64,000 bases of DNA, taken from the NCBI RefSeq assembly GCF_018143015.1, contig NC_054758.1, positions 6,435,001 through 6,499,000 on the forward strand. Reading direction: 5' to 3'. The notes below the pieces were generated by a model. The model ran no database searches and was not told the DNA's origin. It saw only the letters and a list, made by a program, of their open reading frames with translations. The position numbers and the translations under genes were made by a program. Shown piece by piece: positions 13,286 through 28,184 of this stretch. Origin of the DNA: Lytechinus variegatus. Lineage: Eukaryota > Echinodermata > Echinoidea > Temnopleuroida > Toxopneustidae. Position 1 is the first letter of the stretch; each line of letters begins with the position of its first letter.

Positions 13286-13515
13286 ATTGAGGATTTCATT
13301 CAAATAAATCCAGATAATACAACGAAATTAACAAAATAATCTCTATTTTACATTAACAAGAAAATACAAAAAATATTTACCCCCAAAATGAAGCAAATAA
13401 TGATGGGATGAAATACCTTAAAAATATATTTTCATACTTAAAAATAGTGAGCTCAGCCTCGACCCACATAAAAAAAAAAACACGTACAATGACATATACA
13501 AAATTATACACAGCC

Positions 13516-13790
13516 AAACACACACACACGCACACACACATACCTACTAATAAGTTCATGAACATTTAATTTTGAGATAGGGTACAGAAAAAAATCTGCA
13601 AATCAGATTTACACAAGAGAAGTAGAATATGAAGTAGTATTATTAACATCACACTCACACACACACACACGCGCACATCCTCTCACACATGCAGGACACA
13701 CGCACACCCGCATACGCATGTGAATGCACTTCCACCACACCCATACAAGAGTATATACACACGTACACACACACTCATACGCACACCTCT
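13516..13790. repeat. Interrupted (CA)n microsatellites
   Basis: A (CA)n block at 13516-13541 and a longer, degenerate CA/CG-containing block at about 13649-13790. Open frames over these are compositional artefacts. Confidence 0.9.
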
Positions 13791-14761
13791 TACTGGAAAA
13801 TCGGCAGACGTTAGTAGTCTAGAAAGCCGATGTGGTAAAAATACCATAAGAAACCACTTTCGGATATTATAGCAAAAACAAAAAAAAATCATCCTCGTTC
13901 ATGAGCTATGGAGCTATAGGTCCATGGTTCTTCGTTGCATAGGCAAAATGGCCACGTCTTTATTCCACATACAAATTAATTGAAAATGAATGTTCAATTT
14001 TTGTCAAAGAATCTTATATTTTCTCATTCTGGTTTCGATCCGTAGTATAGTATGAGAAACAACGTCGGATTAAATAATGAAAAAATCTATCGATTCCTCA
14101 AAAAAATTCCAGATTTTTCTGAATATTTCAGTTTTTCAAATCATGATAATGTAACCACGGCCAATCAACACTTTTTGTTATTCTTCTCGCGGTGCCATGT
14201 CCCCAAGAAGTGAAATCTTATGATCTCGCACAGAAGTCGTTGAAAATAAATGACTAAAGCTGACTAATTAATTTACATGGACATTGTCTTATCATAATCA
14301 TTACACGCATTGACGGGTCCATGGCAGTAAGCTAAGGGCTTACTAACGACCCCGGAAGTTGTTGAAAGCGATATGTTTTCTCCTATTTCATTTCCGCGGT
14401 CGATAACACATATTTTCATTTTCATCGAGAGTCATCTCTCTTCTGGATTTTGGTAAAGAAAAAATTATTTTCATCATGAACTGTCTTTGTTTTCTAAAAG
14501 AAAATGCACTAAAATCACTGCATTAAAATAGCTTCCATCTTTTATCATGTCATGTATTGGCTCCAAAATCATGAAAATACACTTATCGTATTTTCATTTT
14601 TCTTCACTACAAAAGTCTAGAATAATCAATATCGCTGTGGAAACTGTCTGGAAGATAAAGAATATGATTTCCTGGTAGTCATGGTTTGATATGGTACTCG
14701 GGTGTTAATCACATTTTTTTTTCATATTTATTCCCATTTTTTTGTCTCAACGGTTAATCGT

Positions 14762-14977
14762 GCTCTCCAAAAATACTTGTTAAAAGTGCTCCATGAGGGT
14801 AATTATGCGTCTAACCAACATTGGGCATTTTTATTTATCTTGTGTGATGAAAATGTTGCCCGTTCTAAAGTAATTGCTGCTTATTTAACTTCCCGCATTG
14901 GGTAAAATACTGCCCCAAATTGGTGGTCGGACACATCGTGGTGGTAAAAATTTTACCAAATTTTTTTTTACAGTGTA
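14762..14977 (-). mobile_element. CACTGTAAAA MITE, copy A
   Basis: Read on the minus strand from 14977, it begins TACACTGTAAAA and aligns along its length with 45706-45930. Shared words include GCAATTACTTTAGAA, GGGCAACATTTTCATCACA and CATGGAGCA. The distal end (near 14762) lacks the matching inverted terminus, so this copy is eroded or truncated there. Small ORFs over it are not genes. Confidence 0.8.
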
Positions 14978-16920
14978 CAGATGTGTGCTTATTGATAGTA
15001 AGAAATGCCTCACAGACAACAGAAACAGAAGCGATGATGTTTTAGGGCCTTTAGGCCTATATATATTCTTGTAATGTTTTGTTATCTGCCACTTCATTCC
15101 CTGTGTTTTTTTGTATTCTATTTGGAAATCACCATTATCATTTTAAATTTTATTAAATAGACGATTTTGTGTGTTTGATCATACTGAATTGAATGATTTA
15201 TTTATTTTTTAAATTGAAAACCGTAACTTTGGAATGCAGAAAGCTCACACCAGTGTGCGTGACCCACACGCACACCCACATCCTGAAATATCTTTCGTCT
15301 GGCATGTCTAGGGTCTCATCTCAATTTTGTGGTCTCGGCAGAGAGAGAGAGAGAATCCCCCGCTGCGTTCCGTTCCCCAGTGGCACACACGCTTATAGTT
15401 ATAGCAAAGAACTGGTTAGTTTTGCAGACAAACCAACGTTGACTTGTTAAAGACCTGCCTCAAATACCGTTAAACCCCCTTGGCTACTGGTGGGTTTAAA
15501 GGGCAATGCGTGGCAAAGTCATCAGGCCCCGAAAACACGCGAGATGCCGAGCCTCTCCCTCTCGGGCGCTCGTCAGATCGCAGGTAGGTAAGGTATTCAG
15601 GGGGACCCGTAAGTGAATCAGCGCCCGTGATTGGGGTTTATGACAAACGCAGATTCGGCTGTATGGGACTGATGGGAATACCTTCAGGCCATAGAGCAAC
15701 GCTCGTTGCAGACATAGGTTAAGAATAGACTTTTAACCATCGACCATACCTGCCAAATTTACCACCAAAACCCGATATTGTCTGCGAAACATATTCATAA
15801 ACGGCCTATGCCTGGTATAATTTCGACATATCTATGGAAAATATTGATATGCCGAGGGGTTTATACATGACAATCTAGTATACACAACCCGTGTGTTGTT
15901 TTCTTTTCAGTCCCGGATATACACAATTGTGTGTGTTACCACTTTCACGGGTCCGTGGCTGCAGATAGCACCTAGTTGCGGACTCTGGCGGGATTTCGAA
16001 ATGTCGCATTCTTTATGGGTATGTTCTGTGATTTGTTCACGTCAACCCACTGATTATCCCGAGCACAGAGATGGATTTAACACACTTGAAATCACGATAC
16101 ACACACGCATCACCTCCCACTCAAATCATAACTAGAAAACTATAATGTTACACGCATTATGAAATCATATACAGAGATAACGCAGAGTGATCTTCCATGT
16201 AGTGAAAATGCGAGCAAGTGGTAAACAAACTTGTTGCCCAGGCATAACATTTAACCTGGTGTGTTTTCATCTGCCCCAATTAAGTTTGTTTGTTTACAGT
16301 GACTGACAGATGATGGCGTTGCCATGGTGACCCTCCTACCCATCCCATCCCTTGGATAATAGCACTTGTCACAAGTTCGCGCTGATGAAATTGCATGATG
16401 GAATGATATAATGTTTAGGTATTACCTTTCCAATTGTACACGCACTGCTATGGCATACGCTGAGCCACCATTCAAATTGGTTAGTTCGAATATGAAGGTA
16501 AAACAAAGTCTTTCGTAGCTTTGCCATGGAAAACTTCCATATACCATATTTTCCCAAGTTGATGAACCCATTTGGAAAGACAATACACAAATATTTAACC
16601 CGCAGGTCGGTAGTCGTTTTGTCAAATAAATCGTGGAAATATAATGTGCTCAATATACATGTAGTATGAATACAACAAATATTGGCATAAAATGGCCAAA
16701 ATCTCACCAGTCCTGTCATTAACATTATTGTCAACATTATCGTTACGTCTACCGTCATCGCATCATCACAAATATCGTAATCATTTTTTGTTCACCACCA
16801 CTACTAAAATCAGCATTCCAGGAACAACCAGTATCTCCATTATCAGTGCAATCAAAGTCATCTCTATCAATAAATATCCTGAGCACCAACGCAATCACTA
16901 TTCATCAAAGTCACTACGAC

Positions 16921-16969
16921 CATCATCATTATCATCATCATCATCATCATCATCATCACCATCATATTC

Positions 16970-17001
<32 letters not shown>

Positions 17002-17025
17002 CATCATCATCACCATCATCATCAC

Positions 17026-17060
<35 letters not shown>

Positions 17061-17072
17061 CTATCATCATCA
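16921..17072. repeat. (ATC)n trinucleotide array
   Basis: About 150 bp of CAT/ATC units with occasional ACC and ATT variants. Open frames of poly-Ser, poly-His, poly-Met and poly-Asp on the two strands are artefacts. Confidence 0.97.
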
Positions 17073-19827
17073 CCTGCCCCCCTCATGTACACTTAGTCCA
17101 ATTCTTTTTATTTAACGAATTTCCATACTGATCATATAACCTTGCTACTTACTTTGAATTTAACAAAAATGGCCGCATGATCTAGTTTAAACAGAAAAGT
17201 AATATTTAAAAAAAGATACAGCGAAACATAATAAAAACATTCAACTTGTCGACCCCCTTTAGACAAGGAATGAATGTTCCCACGATAAAAACGAAAACGA
17301 AGGCATACGCAGTTTCATGCACATAAAACCCAGCTCAGAGATCAAGCGCAGGGAGTTCCCTGTTCAAAGTATATTCACCCCAACCAACGAAAAAACGGTA
17401 TAAGTTGTTTTTCAATCGCGAATCACAAAACCCATGCGAGCATAGCGGGGAAGATATGATAAAAAAGCGAGATCCCATTTTGCAATTTATGGGGGTATTG
17501 GATGCCAGGCCAACGAAACAGTGGAAGTATTTAACTTTTTGAGTAAATTGAATTTATCACACCAGAAACGTTGAATTTGTCTTGACCCGAAATGGAGTAA
17601 GCCTTTCTCCCGGCAGGTTCGTGCCCTGATCGCCACAGGGTATCGCCCAAAGCCAAGGCGAAGCAAACATTTCAAGATTTTGTTCTTTCATGATAATCTT
17701 CAAATCCTTTCACTCGATTTGTATTCCTTTTATCTATCAATTTTGATTGTACCCGTTTTAGTTTTACATATTTTGTTCGCTAAGAGCTGCAAATAGTTGT
17801 ATTCATTTTCTTAATATCCTCTGACAATGTAGAATAAGTTAATTTGGAGAAATGCAAATTAATTGTAAATATAATGTTTATTGTGATTTATTTGCAATTT
17901 TTATTACATTTAGATAGTAGAACAATGAAATAAGAACACAAGCTACATCTTTATTCATTTTCCACTTTGATTATTTATGCTCATAGCCATGATGTTGCCG
18001 GACCGTAGATAGATTAAGTTTAAGTTTTGTTTGGGTCCTTAAAAGATTGCAAGCAAAACATGATTGATTTGTTTGTGGGGCATTTATTGTCTTATTATTG
18101 CCAGATACTAAGGGGCATTGATTAAGTAGTAAGTTGTTGCTGCAGAAGATAATCCATCCAGGTACAATTAATAAAGAGGAATTCATGAAGAAAGATGAAA
18201 GGAATAAATGAAGTAACCTAAATCAATATTTAAACAAGCCAATGAAGCATTTTATTGAATACAGTCATGCAAATATAGTTTAAATAAAGGAAACGAAATT
18301 CAATTACATGTATAATTTTGAAAATAAAGGGTAGTACAATGAAATTTAAAGTTACGCAAAAGAAGGCAATGATTTTTTCAAGTTATATGGAAATGATAAT
18401 GAAAGAACATTTTCTGTAAATTCTGGTATCATATTTTGTCATGGTGGCATTATCCCTTTTTTCATTGATTGTGTGTACTGTTCTCTTGAACAGCAATTGT
18501 AATCATACGATTTCGATAAACGTCAGTATTAAATTATACAATTCGTGATATTACACAAAACGGATATATAAAACTATACACCAATGATATTAAAGCCAAG
18601 ATTGAAAAATCAAACAAACTGAACTGTTGACTATCCGGGCATGTTAGCGTTCTTCAGATATATAATCATCCATTCCCTCTTTTATTTCAGTGACATAATG
18701 AAGTTTGATTGAGATTTATCAGTAAAAACAAGTATCTTGCGGAGAGACGGTTGGTCGCATAACGAAGCACAGAGGCCCCACACGGAGACTCACAGAACAC
18801 TGGTCGCGTTTGAACGGGGAACTATCGCGGTGAATACCTGACACGTTCTGGGGCCATCCTGTCTCCCGCAGCTTTGAATATGACAGTACATTCCGACGAT
18901 GTGCATACATAACTACATGACATGTACTATACCCATGCATCATTTATATTTCACTAGGATATATTTGTCCATGTAACTTGAGCTGATATATTTTGTGTAT
19001 TTTTTTCTGTACCTATTTTAACAATATATTTGAACTGGGTTTGTCTCTTATGTGAAAGAGTCAGAATAAAATTGGTAGGCCTACACATTTTTTTTCCACA
19101 CACACAGACACACTGTCTAGATTTATGGAATGGAAATTAAATCGACTGATTACGCATATAGCACTGATAATGGCTGTGAAATAAGGTATCATTTATAGCC
19201 AATTTATTGGAAATTAAATTTCCTTGTAAAAATAAATTTTCATATAAAAATATGACTAATAAACAATTTTTTAATCTTCATTTAGACATTTCCTTCATCG
19301 TTTTGCCATCTACAAGCATGCAAAAAAAAAAAATCCGGACTTTGTGACAAATATTGGATGGTTCCATCAAATTTAGCGTGGACCCACTAATTTCGAATTG
19401 GCCCATGCCGTATTCAATTTTCGTATGACTATGATATAGTTTTTATTATTGCCTTCTCAGGGAGATGATGGAAATATAGACTCCACCCTTCCTGAATTAA
19501 TCAAGCGATTTAATCGAACACTACCTGTGACATTCCAGGCCAAATCCCGCCTAATTGGCGACCTGGTAATTATTCACAGCAGTTGTTGGTGATGATACCT
19601 CGTGTAGAGATAAGCTTGATCGGTTCATCGAGCGAGGTGTGTGGCTTGTAAAATCTTTTAATACGCTGATTTGATCTCCGGAGATAAGCGTGAAAAGCGA
19701 ACGCCTAATTATCGTGATTTTATACGAGAAAAGAACGTTGCGCAAGCGATATTTTCAGCATTGTAAGGTTGGCTTGAAATACGCCAAATTCCCTCTTCAA
19801 TGTATTAGTTATCTAACTTAGATAACT

Positions 19828-19910
<83 letters not shown>

Positions 19911-19956
19911 TTACTAGTACTCCTACTACTACTACTACTACTACCACTACTACTAC
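19828..19956. repeat. (TAC)n trinucleotide array
   Basis: Nearly pure TAC units with a few interruptions near the right end. The minus-strand poly-Ser and poly-Val frames are artefacts. Confidence 0.97.
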
Positions 19957-20372
19957 AGTTAGCATCGGTTGTAATAGTTTCATTGTTTTTATCGATCTTT
20001 TCTTCAAACGTTGAATTTCTTTTCCATTCGCTCTCTTCAAGCGCTATTGAAAACCCCTCTTTATATTTTTTAATGTTTACCAACCGTTAGAATACGAGGG
20101 AAAGGGATCGTGATTACAATTTCCTACTATCAATTTGTCTTCTTCTGATAGTTTCCCCCTTACTTCATTAGAATGAAAATCGACCAAATTCTGACGCATC
20201 CTTACACCGCGACACGGATCTGAATTTCTCCCTTTTGATTGGTCCGTTTTTCGCCAGCACCTGGCACTGGTCCTGCTATGCAAAACAGGTGGCTTAGGAA
20301 AAGAAATGTAAGGAAAAAAAGAGAGGAAAAGAAGGAGAGAAACAGAGAGAGGGAGGGAGAGATCGAGAGATC

Positions 20373-20389
20373 GGGGGGGGGGGGGGGGG
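20373..20389. repeat. 17-base G homopolymer
   Basis: An uninterrupted G-run after GA-rich DNA (from about 20320). It is one of the two longest of fifteen G-runs of nine or more bases on this strand. Confidence 0.95.
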
Positions 20390-20882
20390 AATCGAAATTA
20401 GTTGCTGGGACCGAAACAAAAGTTATAAAACAAGGTAATGAAACGATATCAAAATTACAAAACGTTCCATTGGCGTGTGACCACTAACAAAAGTGTTTCA
20501 CTTTGTTAATTCAAACTTGTAAACCGAATTCTTTCGTTTTCTAAGAACTCGAACTTGCAGTTTTTCAACAAGGTATGAAACCAGCATTTTAAAACCAAAC
20601 TGTGGATAAAATGAAAATGAAATTTGAATGTTGACTCATTGACTGTAACTACGATCCATCATTCAACAGCCTAAATTGCAAAATTAAAATCATATTGTTG
20701 AAATTGAATATATAAATGTTAACTCATCGCAAAACATGAAGTCACTATTTTTTCTTGAGCGCAGCAGGGGGCTAACCTGGAATTGTTTTACCGCGTCTGA
20801 TCCCTTTACACGAGGTTAATCCCAGCCTAATTTCTTTTGTCATGGAACACTCGTACCTAGACATCTTCCAAAAGACGTACCT

Positions 20883-20884
<2 letters not shown>

Positions 20885-20927
<43 letters not shown>

Positions 20928-20938
20928 GGGGGGGGGGG
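20885..20938. repeat. (GA)n microsatellite followed by a 12-G run
   Basis: Pure GA dinucleotides, then GAAAGA and a G-run. The same GA-then-poly-G arrangement recurs at 60203-60235. Confidence 0.95.
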
Positions 20939-22721
20939 AGGAGGAGGGACGGTGACTCCCAGAGTTCAATCGCACTTTTGTGGGTATGAACCCCCCTTTT
21001 CCCCCTCTTTCTTGATTCCCCCCTTTATTATTTCTCTATGTTTCATCTTCTGCCCTAACTTTGGACCCCTCCAAGGCTCGGATCTGCAAAGTCATGTTCT
21101 TTTTGTGGAATGACTTTAAAATTGCTAGTGGCAGGTCCAAGGCGAGTACAACAACACAAAGGGTTGCCAGAAAAGGGGAGTTATTAACCGCGGCTTTTAC
21201 GTTTTTGGCGAATTTTATAATAATCAAAGATTCGCGAAATTGCTTGGAATTTTAGCACATTTAAAAGATTATACAATGCTGGCATATATGCTGTATACCG
21301 TGGTTGTAAAGATGGACTGAATTGACGTGAATTAAATTTGATTAAATCATTCTTATAAATAAACAAAAACATGTCTTTTGAATGTTTTTGTATTCATTTG
21401 CGAATGGTTTCTAATCTACCCCATACAGCTGAGGAAATCACAAGCAAAATGTTTTAAGCCAATCACAATGTTTATCTATATGTACCTAATTATTTTATAT
21501 CTAAATGTATATCATTTGACTTTTGTACTTGCGTTTATTTATTCATATCTGAATAGTGAATTGCTAAAAAAGAAAAATCACGAAACAAGTACCGCAAATG
21601 AATTGTGATCAAATGAATATGTGTCCAGTATAAAGTAATAACAAGGTTTTACTTTTCGACAAGACACCAATGTCGTTTGCCAAGACATTCAGATTTATTT
21701 GCCTGTCCATTTCTCCCCTTTCAGAAGCCCAAACGAGCTCAAGGACATTTTCGACAGTCTCGAACCTTTTAACCGGTGGAATATTAAAACATAGCTACCA
21801 CTATTTTCATTTATTCATATTGACCACAGAACTATGGAGAAAAAGGGAGAATCGAATGATTTAACATCTACATTAGATAAGGCGCGAAACGGATTATAAA
21901 GAATTTTTCTAAATTCTTGAATTTGGCAGGTCCTTTTGAAGGCTATTCTCAAATGATTATGAATTCAACATTTGGCATGAAAATAATGATTCAATAGCTT
22001 TCTGCAAAACATTCACCAAAATAAACAATCCATGAATAGAACTTATTTCATCAGTATGGACAAACTTATGTACGCATTAATTTGGAAGATATTTTAATTT
22101 CGTATATCGCAGCACATGCTTTTAATATTTCAAATTCTCTAGGAATATGTCACAGACTATTTTATCAATGATTATTTTCTAACTTTTTACTTAACTACTT
22201 AGAGGCACAATCAACTTGATTTACATAATAGTATCTCGTTCCCTTTAAATCAATTATATATAAAATAGAAAACATTATATTTGACACTGTTTTAATGCCA
22301 GTTATCATTGATGGACAAAATACTTATCCCGAAAGACACTTGCTGTATTAATCAAAACTAAATATACATTCATTTTCTCGATTACGTGGAATATTATCTT
22401 TGACATTCGCAGTTAATACAATAATATTTTTTCCCGAGCCTCCGCGCTCGCATTGTTTTACATTATAATGCGCGTCCTTCGTATGGTTTTTAAATCGATG
22501 TAGCACTTAAAAAGTAATTTAATACTTCGAAACATGCCACAGCTGCTAATCAGAAGCAGGTGATTATTAATACCTAATCTGGTCATGTTCCAAAGTTTTT
22601 AGCACGACAGACCGTCGAACGAGAAAATATTTTAGAGAGAAGAAGTGGAGAGGAATAAGTGTGACAAGTTTGAAGTGACTTTAATATGTTTGAAAATCAC
22701 TATGAAAATAAATAAAACAAA

Positions 22722-22750
22722 TAACTAACTAACTAACTAACTAACTAAAT
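22722..22750. repeat. (AACT)n microsatellite
   Basis: About seven AACT units grading into AAAT-rich sequence. Confidence 0.9.
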
Positions 22751-24866
22751 AAATATGTAAATAGATATAGAAATAAATAAAATAAAAATACCTGCGATTC
22801 AATTTAGGACGAATGGGGTAGCACGGTCATGGAAATCACATTTACATTCACTATAACTTTAGAATTTTGTGTAATAGTAAAAACATATTTTCTTTATTTT
22901 CATTCTAATCAAAAACATTATATAGATGATTTGGTACTTGCCTTTACGCATCTGTTCCTATTCGGCAGTTTGGTCAATACTGATATTCAAAAACAATTTT
23001 TTTCATAGAATGATAGGGCTTTCACTACAATGTTATTTTCTCTTTTTTATTGAATGATTAAATTTAGACTCACCTACGTCTAAGATTAAAACATTAGCAA
23101 TGCTTATAGGTACACATTTGTACTGTATTAGGATGATAAACAATTTATTTGACAAGTTTAAACTTCAAATTTTCAAGATAAAAAATAGTCCCACACTTAT
23201 CTTTTTTTTTGGCTCCTCAAGTTTGATTTACCGGAACGTCTCTGTTCTTTGTCAAAATGGTTAAACCTTCATCATGATTCTCTTATTTCTCCATTTGTCG
23301 ATGTGTGTTCTCATCTAGGTTTATTATTGAAATGATTATAAATGTGGATGCTATGCCATTGTTAATTAATAGTGAATAAATAATGACCATAAGCCCTGAA
23401 CCTTGGCAGAAGGCTCTTTTCTCCACATTTTCAACTAATCTTCCCCTGATTGATCTGACATCGTAGGCAAGATGCCCACTTCCGGGGTTTGTTTACGAAT
23501 GTTAGAGATTCTCTGTAATATTCTTCCTGTCATCCTTCCTTCCTTCTTTCCCCTTCCCTCTTCCCAACCCCATTCCCAAGTTGTCATGGTTTTTAAAAGT
23601 AGAATCATAGTAACTCTCCAATGGGAACTACCACCATGGTAAATCAGCTAACTAGAATCGAGAATTTCAGAGAAATTACAACTAGATGGGAAAGTTTCTT
23701 AGATTGTATCTTTTACCCAACATGCCCAAGGTAGCGCGTCGCAAAGTCTTCGAAAAAAAGTAAAACCTAGATAATTTCGAATTAGAGAAATAGAACCTGC
23801 TGTTTGTCACATCTAAATGTGAAGTCAGCTGATCGGAAGCTCTTAGTTACTTTTATATTATTATTATTGGCAAATTATGACAAAACTAGTAGTGTTCTAC
23901 TATTGAAATAGTAATATTTAGAGATCAGGTATGCAAGACTTTGTTCATACTTCAAACGAAACATTAGAATATTAACCAACAATATTTATCTTTTTTACAA
24001 ATATTTTTTCTTCCTCTTGACAGTATAACTAATTTTTGAATGTTTAGTGCTTAAAAATATATATTTTTGTAAAACTCTTTTTAAACTGTCAAAGAACAAC
24101 TGACCCCGCAACTTACTGTAAGTTCAAAGACATTTTAAAACTTGAATCTCTTTTTTTTCATCTTTAGCTTCATTTTGAAATCATTTTCTTGGAACCGAAA
24201 GAGCAAGCTATTAATTTGGGCATGAAACTATTTCACTCTCATTCTGGTCTATTGAACGTCAAATAGACCCGTTCTTCATAGCGTTTCATCAAGAATTGTC
24301 CTCCGACAATTTGTCAGATCTGACCACTTTCTTGGTTTAAATTGACTGAAAGGCAAAAATGTCCGACTGTTACTATGGTAATTGTCGGATTAAACAGATT
24401 TTGCCAGACAGAGCATCCAACAAATCATTTTGTAATAATAATGATAATAGTTTTTGTATATCGCATATCAAATTATCGTATGTCTTAATGGGCTTCCAAA
24501 AGGACTTGGATATTACCATGATTACGAAAATATTCCCGGATTTCCAGATTGGGAAAGTAGGAGGAATCGATCCCTTACTTTGCCTTCCCGGAGCGCTTCT
24601 ATTCACCCAAAATACCCCCAGCGTGTTACAATTCACTCCCAATTTACCGGGGTTTTTAAAGACGACAAAAGTGATTTCCTCGGATGAGATTTCATCCATT
24701 ACACTTCAATCATCTTGCGATAAATGTAGAGATTCAATTGAGACCGTGATAGGAAGTTTTGGGCACCTTTTCCCACGGTTGGCTAACCGTGAACATTCAA
24801 TATTATTTCAAAGGATTTTTGTCTTGAACTAAATAAATAATTTTTCAAACTAAACTACCAAAAATT

Positions 24867-25020
24867 AATCATCAACATTATCACCATCATCATCGTCATC
24901 ATCATCATCATCATCGTCATCGTCGTTATCATAACTATCATCATTATCGTCATCCTCATCATCATCACCATCAGCATCATCATCATCATCATCATTCTCA
25001 TCATCGGCGTCATCATCGTC
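24867..25020. repeat. Interrupted (ATC)n array
   Basis: ATC/CAT units with frequent CGT, ACC and ATT interruptions, more degenerate and so probably older than the array at 16921. Confidence 0.95.
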
Positions 25021-27245
25021 GAAAGTTTGAAGAACTGACCATAATCTTTGTTAGCTCATATCTTTTTTCTCAGTTGTAATTCAAAGTTGTACTGATAGGC
25101 CTAATACTTCTAGCAACGTCTATAGGCCCAGCGTCATATCTATTACCGAAATCCCAAGACGCATAAGCCGATGAGAACCTTAATGGTTGGTGGTTTGGTT
25201 TTTATGGTACATTTTACTAAATAGATCCGCATTTCCAGTTAACCAATTCTGTCATCAGGTTATTGTTCCGAACAACTTGTGATGAAATAGTTTATAATAA
25301 CCCACAGCGTGTATCGTCACCCTCTGTACGATAGCTCGGGTCATAGTACTACGTTACGTAAGGGCATGGCGCTCCTGATAATCTCTGCTAATTTAAAATG
25401 TCCCAAGATCGCGTCACTAATTACCGACCATTCCTTTCTTGCCTCTCCAAATCCTGACATTTATAGGTGGGTTTTTCACACTCTTGCATTTCCGCTTCGG
25501 TTTCCCCCATCATTCTTTCGTCCTTTTTGGGCATGGAAGACTCGGACGGCGGCGGCTAAAAAGACAGCTGTATTTCCGTTGGTATTGAATGCGGCTGCCC
25601 GATGAATACTCGTCGGTGACAAACCGTTGATTACAGATGCATCTCCCCGTATCTTCCCCGGGACCCCTTCTAGGTCATCGTGCTTTCACCATCTTAGAAG
25701 AAACCCTTGACAAGTTTCCTTATATCCATTGTGCTATCATTGCCCTAGATTGTCATTCACTGTTTCTGTACAATAGACTTTGTGTTTTAACAAAGCCTTT
25801 GCGATTATAGTTCAATTGTTCGAATCCTGCTAACACAAATGTGATATAACGCAAAACTATTCGTGCTACACGCTTTACAGGATTTTGTAAATGTTGATCA
25901 ACGTCGTGTGAAATTGCGCCGATGACACGTGATTTTTTTTATTACCTTATAAAAATATAGGCATATTCTGTCCAAGGTAACATTGTTTTTTTTTTCATTG
26001 AACTCACATTGAACTCAATCTATTTAGTGCGCAGAAATATAATTCTTCAGTCACGTGCCAGTGAGCAATTATGTTCTTCCTGTCTCCTTTGTCAAAAATT
26101 GTATTGGGATTAAAAGAGATATCATTCGTAAAATTTTGATATGGTTTTTGATGATTCTGATTCAAATCTACTGTCATAACATACTTCACACCTTTCATGC
26201 CTTTGAACAAAAAAAAAACTGATAATCGTCAGTTGTTATCATCTATTCTTTATCATGGAAAATAGATTGATCCTTGAAAACATTTATTTTTGTAGAAAAG
26301 CGCTGCCGTGAGAATAGATCCTATTTTACACAAAAATCCCGAGACTGTTGTCTATTTCATCAGTGAATATAATGTTGCATTTTTCGGTCAATGAAAACAA
26401 TATTCCTTTATTTTAGATGTTTAGTGTCTGTGTAATTTGGAAAACTTAAAAACTAGTTTTTTTGCCCTCCCCCTTTCTGCTAAAAGTCAACATTAACAAA
26501 TGCTTGTCATCGAGTATTACATTAAAATGTATCTGAATAACAAGTCACAGTGAGAGTGTCGGTGACTATGTTCAACATGGCATAGTATTAATCGAATATG
26601 TGTGAACATATTAAGCATCAGCATCATATATATTCATTATACATTTCAAATATGTTTTTTTTTTCAATTTGTTTTATTTGTATCCCCACTTCCCTTTATC
26701 GCATCGAATTGATAGTAAACATCCCCCACACAAACCCACACCCACACTCTCACACACAATGGGGAAATATTGTGCTCCAACAGCGATTCATTTGGAGGGG
26801 TAACCTCTACGATTTCCCGGGGGCGAGTCGGCGACGCCACTGTCTCAATCTCCGATATAAAAACATAAATCACGGGCAGCGAACGCGGACGTTTGGGGAT
26901 GCGCGGGCAGTCCGCCTTCAACGCTTTGGCGCCTAAATTGAACATTAAAATTTTCAAGCTGTCGTCTGCTTATTTCGCAGATTTAAGTTTTTTCCGCTCA
27001 ATGTGGTATTGTTTTGTAACCTTCGTAGAGTGTTGATATTGATTATGGGTTAGAAGACATGGAGACAGTGGATGGGAACTATCGTGGTTTAATTATTCCG
27101 TCGCCAATTCTGTCGCCAAACATTTAATGTGAAATCGTAGAACGCAAACACGGTAAATGTGATACGTACTGGAAAGGAAGGATGAGATTGTCATAATAAA
27201 TCTTGAAAGCGAAAAGAGGGAAAATACAGAAACATCAGCGTGATA

Positions 27246-27297
27246 AGTGTGTGTGTGTATGTGTGTGTGTGGGGGGGGTAGGGGCGGCGGAGGGGGG
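27246..27297. repeat. (GT)n tract followed by G-rich sequence
   Basis: GTGTGT units then an eight-base G-run and GGCGGAGG-type sequence. Confidence 0.9.
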
Positions 27298-28184
27298 TTA
27301 CCAAGAGTTTCCTTTAAGATTAGGGAGGAACAGAAAACCTGACACTTAAGGAACATTTGTATAACAATGGCATCAAAGTTCCAGTACACTTATCTAGATA
27401 ATTATACACAATACTGTTAACACAGGTATTCTATCGATTTGCATCTTTTGATTGAACCTATTGGCGACTTTCTTTTGAAAGACGCGATCACCTCTCTGTC
27501 AGGAATCTTTCCTAAAATTTCCTGTTATGTAGAGCATTTTACAAATCCCAGTTTACCCATTCTAATTACAGGAATATGCATGCAAATCAAAGTAACAAGC
27601 AAAATCTTATTCTAAATCTCATAATTTTTTACAAGAGGTTGAGTAAGAATTATCCGATATTACGTGAAAAAGAAACGTGAAACAATATGTGTTTGTGCAG
27701 AATAATTTGTAAAAAGTACGTTTTAGGAGTTTGATAAAAATAAAAATCACATAACACTGCGTTAAATCAACCGAGTGTCCGTTCGATGATATTTTACTTA
27801 ACAGACCAAATTGTTCCCGCTTTACTCAGTAACTGGGTTATTATTTTTTAAAAGGGGAAATAAGTGACATTCTTTTTTTCTTCTGTGATGCAGTTTTATC
27901 GAACACTGGGCTGTAATTTATTTCAAGACTGAGGGAAACTTTTCGTGCGGCGCAAAAATGTTACAAACCATCAGAATGAATTTTATAAATTGAATTTGTT
28001 CCTCGTATGAGCTCGCCAAAGGAGTCTTAATTTTTCGTTTCCCGTCAATATCATTTTTTCCCCATACCGTGTCAAGGTTCTCATAAGTAGCAAAAATTTG
28101 TCATCCATTATAGAAAATATCGTTGGATTCCAAAATACATGATACACTTGGGAGAATGATCGCAAAAAGTGAAGGTAGTGTATG

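Noticed and set aside
16846-17115. Poly-His, poly-Ser, poly-Asp and poly-Met frames
   Set aside because: Produced by the (ATC)n array.
24359-24832. 157-codon + strand open frame in intron 1
   Set aside because: No recognisable domain, no splice or promoter context, mixed composition without a protein-like pattern, and an opposite-strand frame of similar length overlaps it. Best explained as chance.
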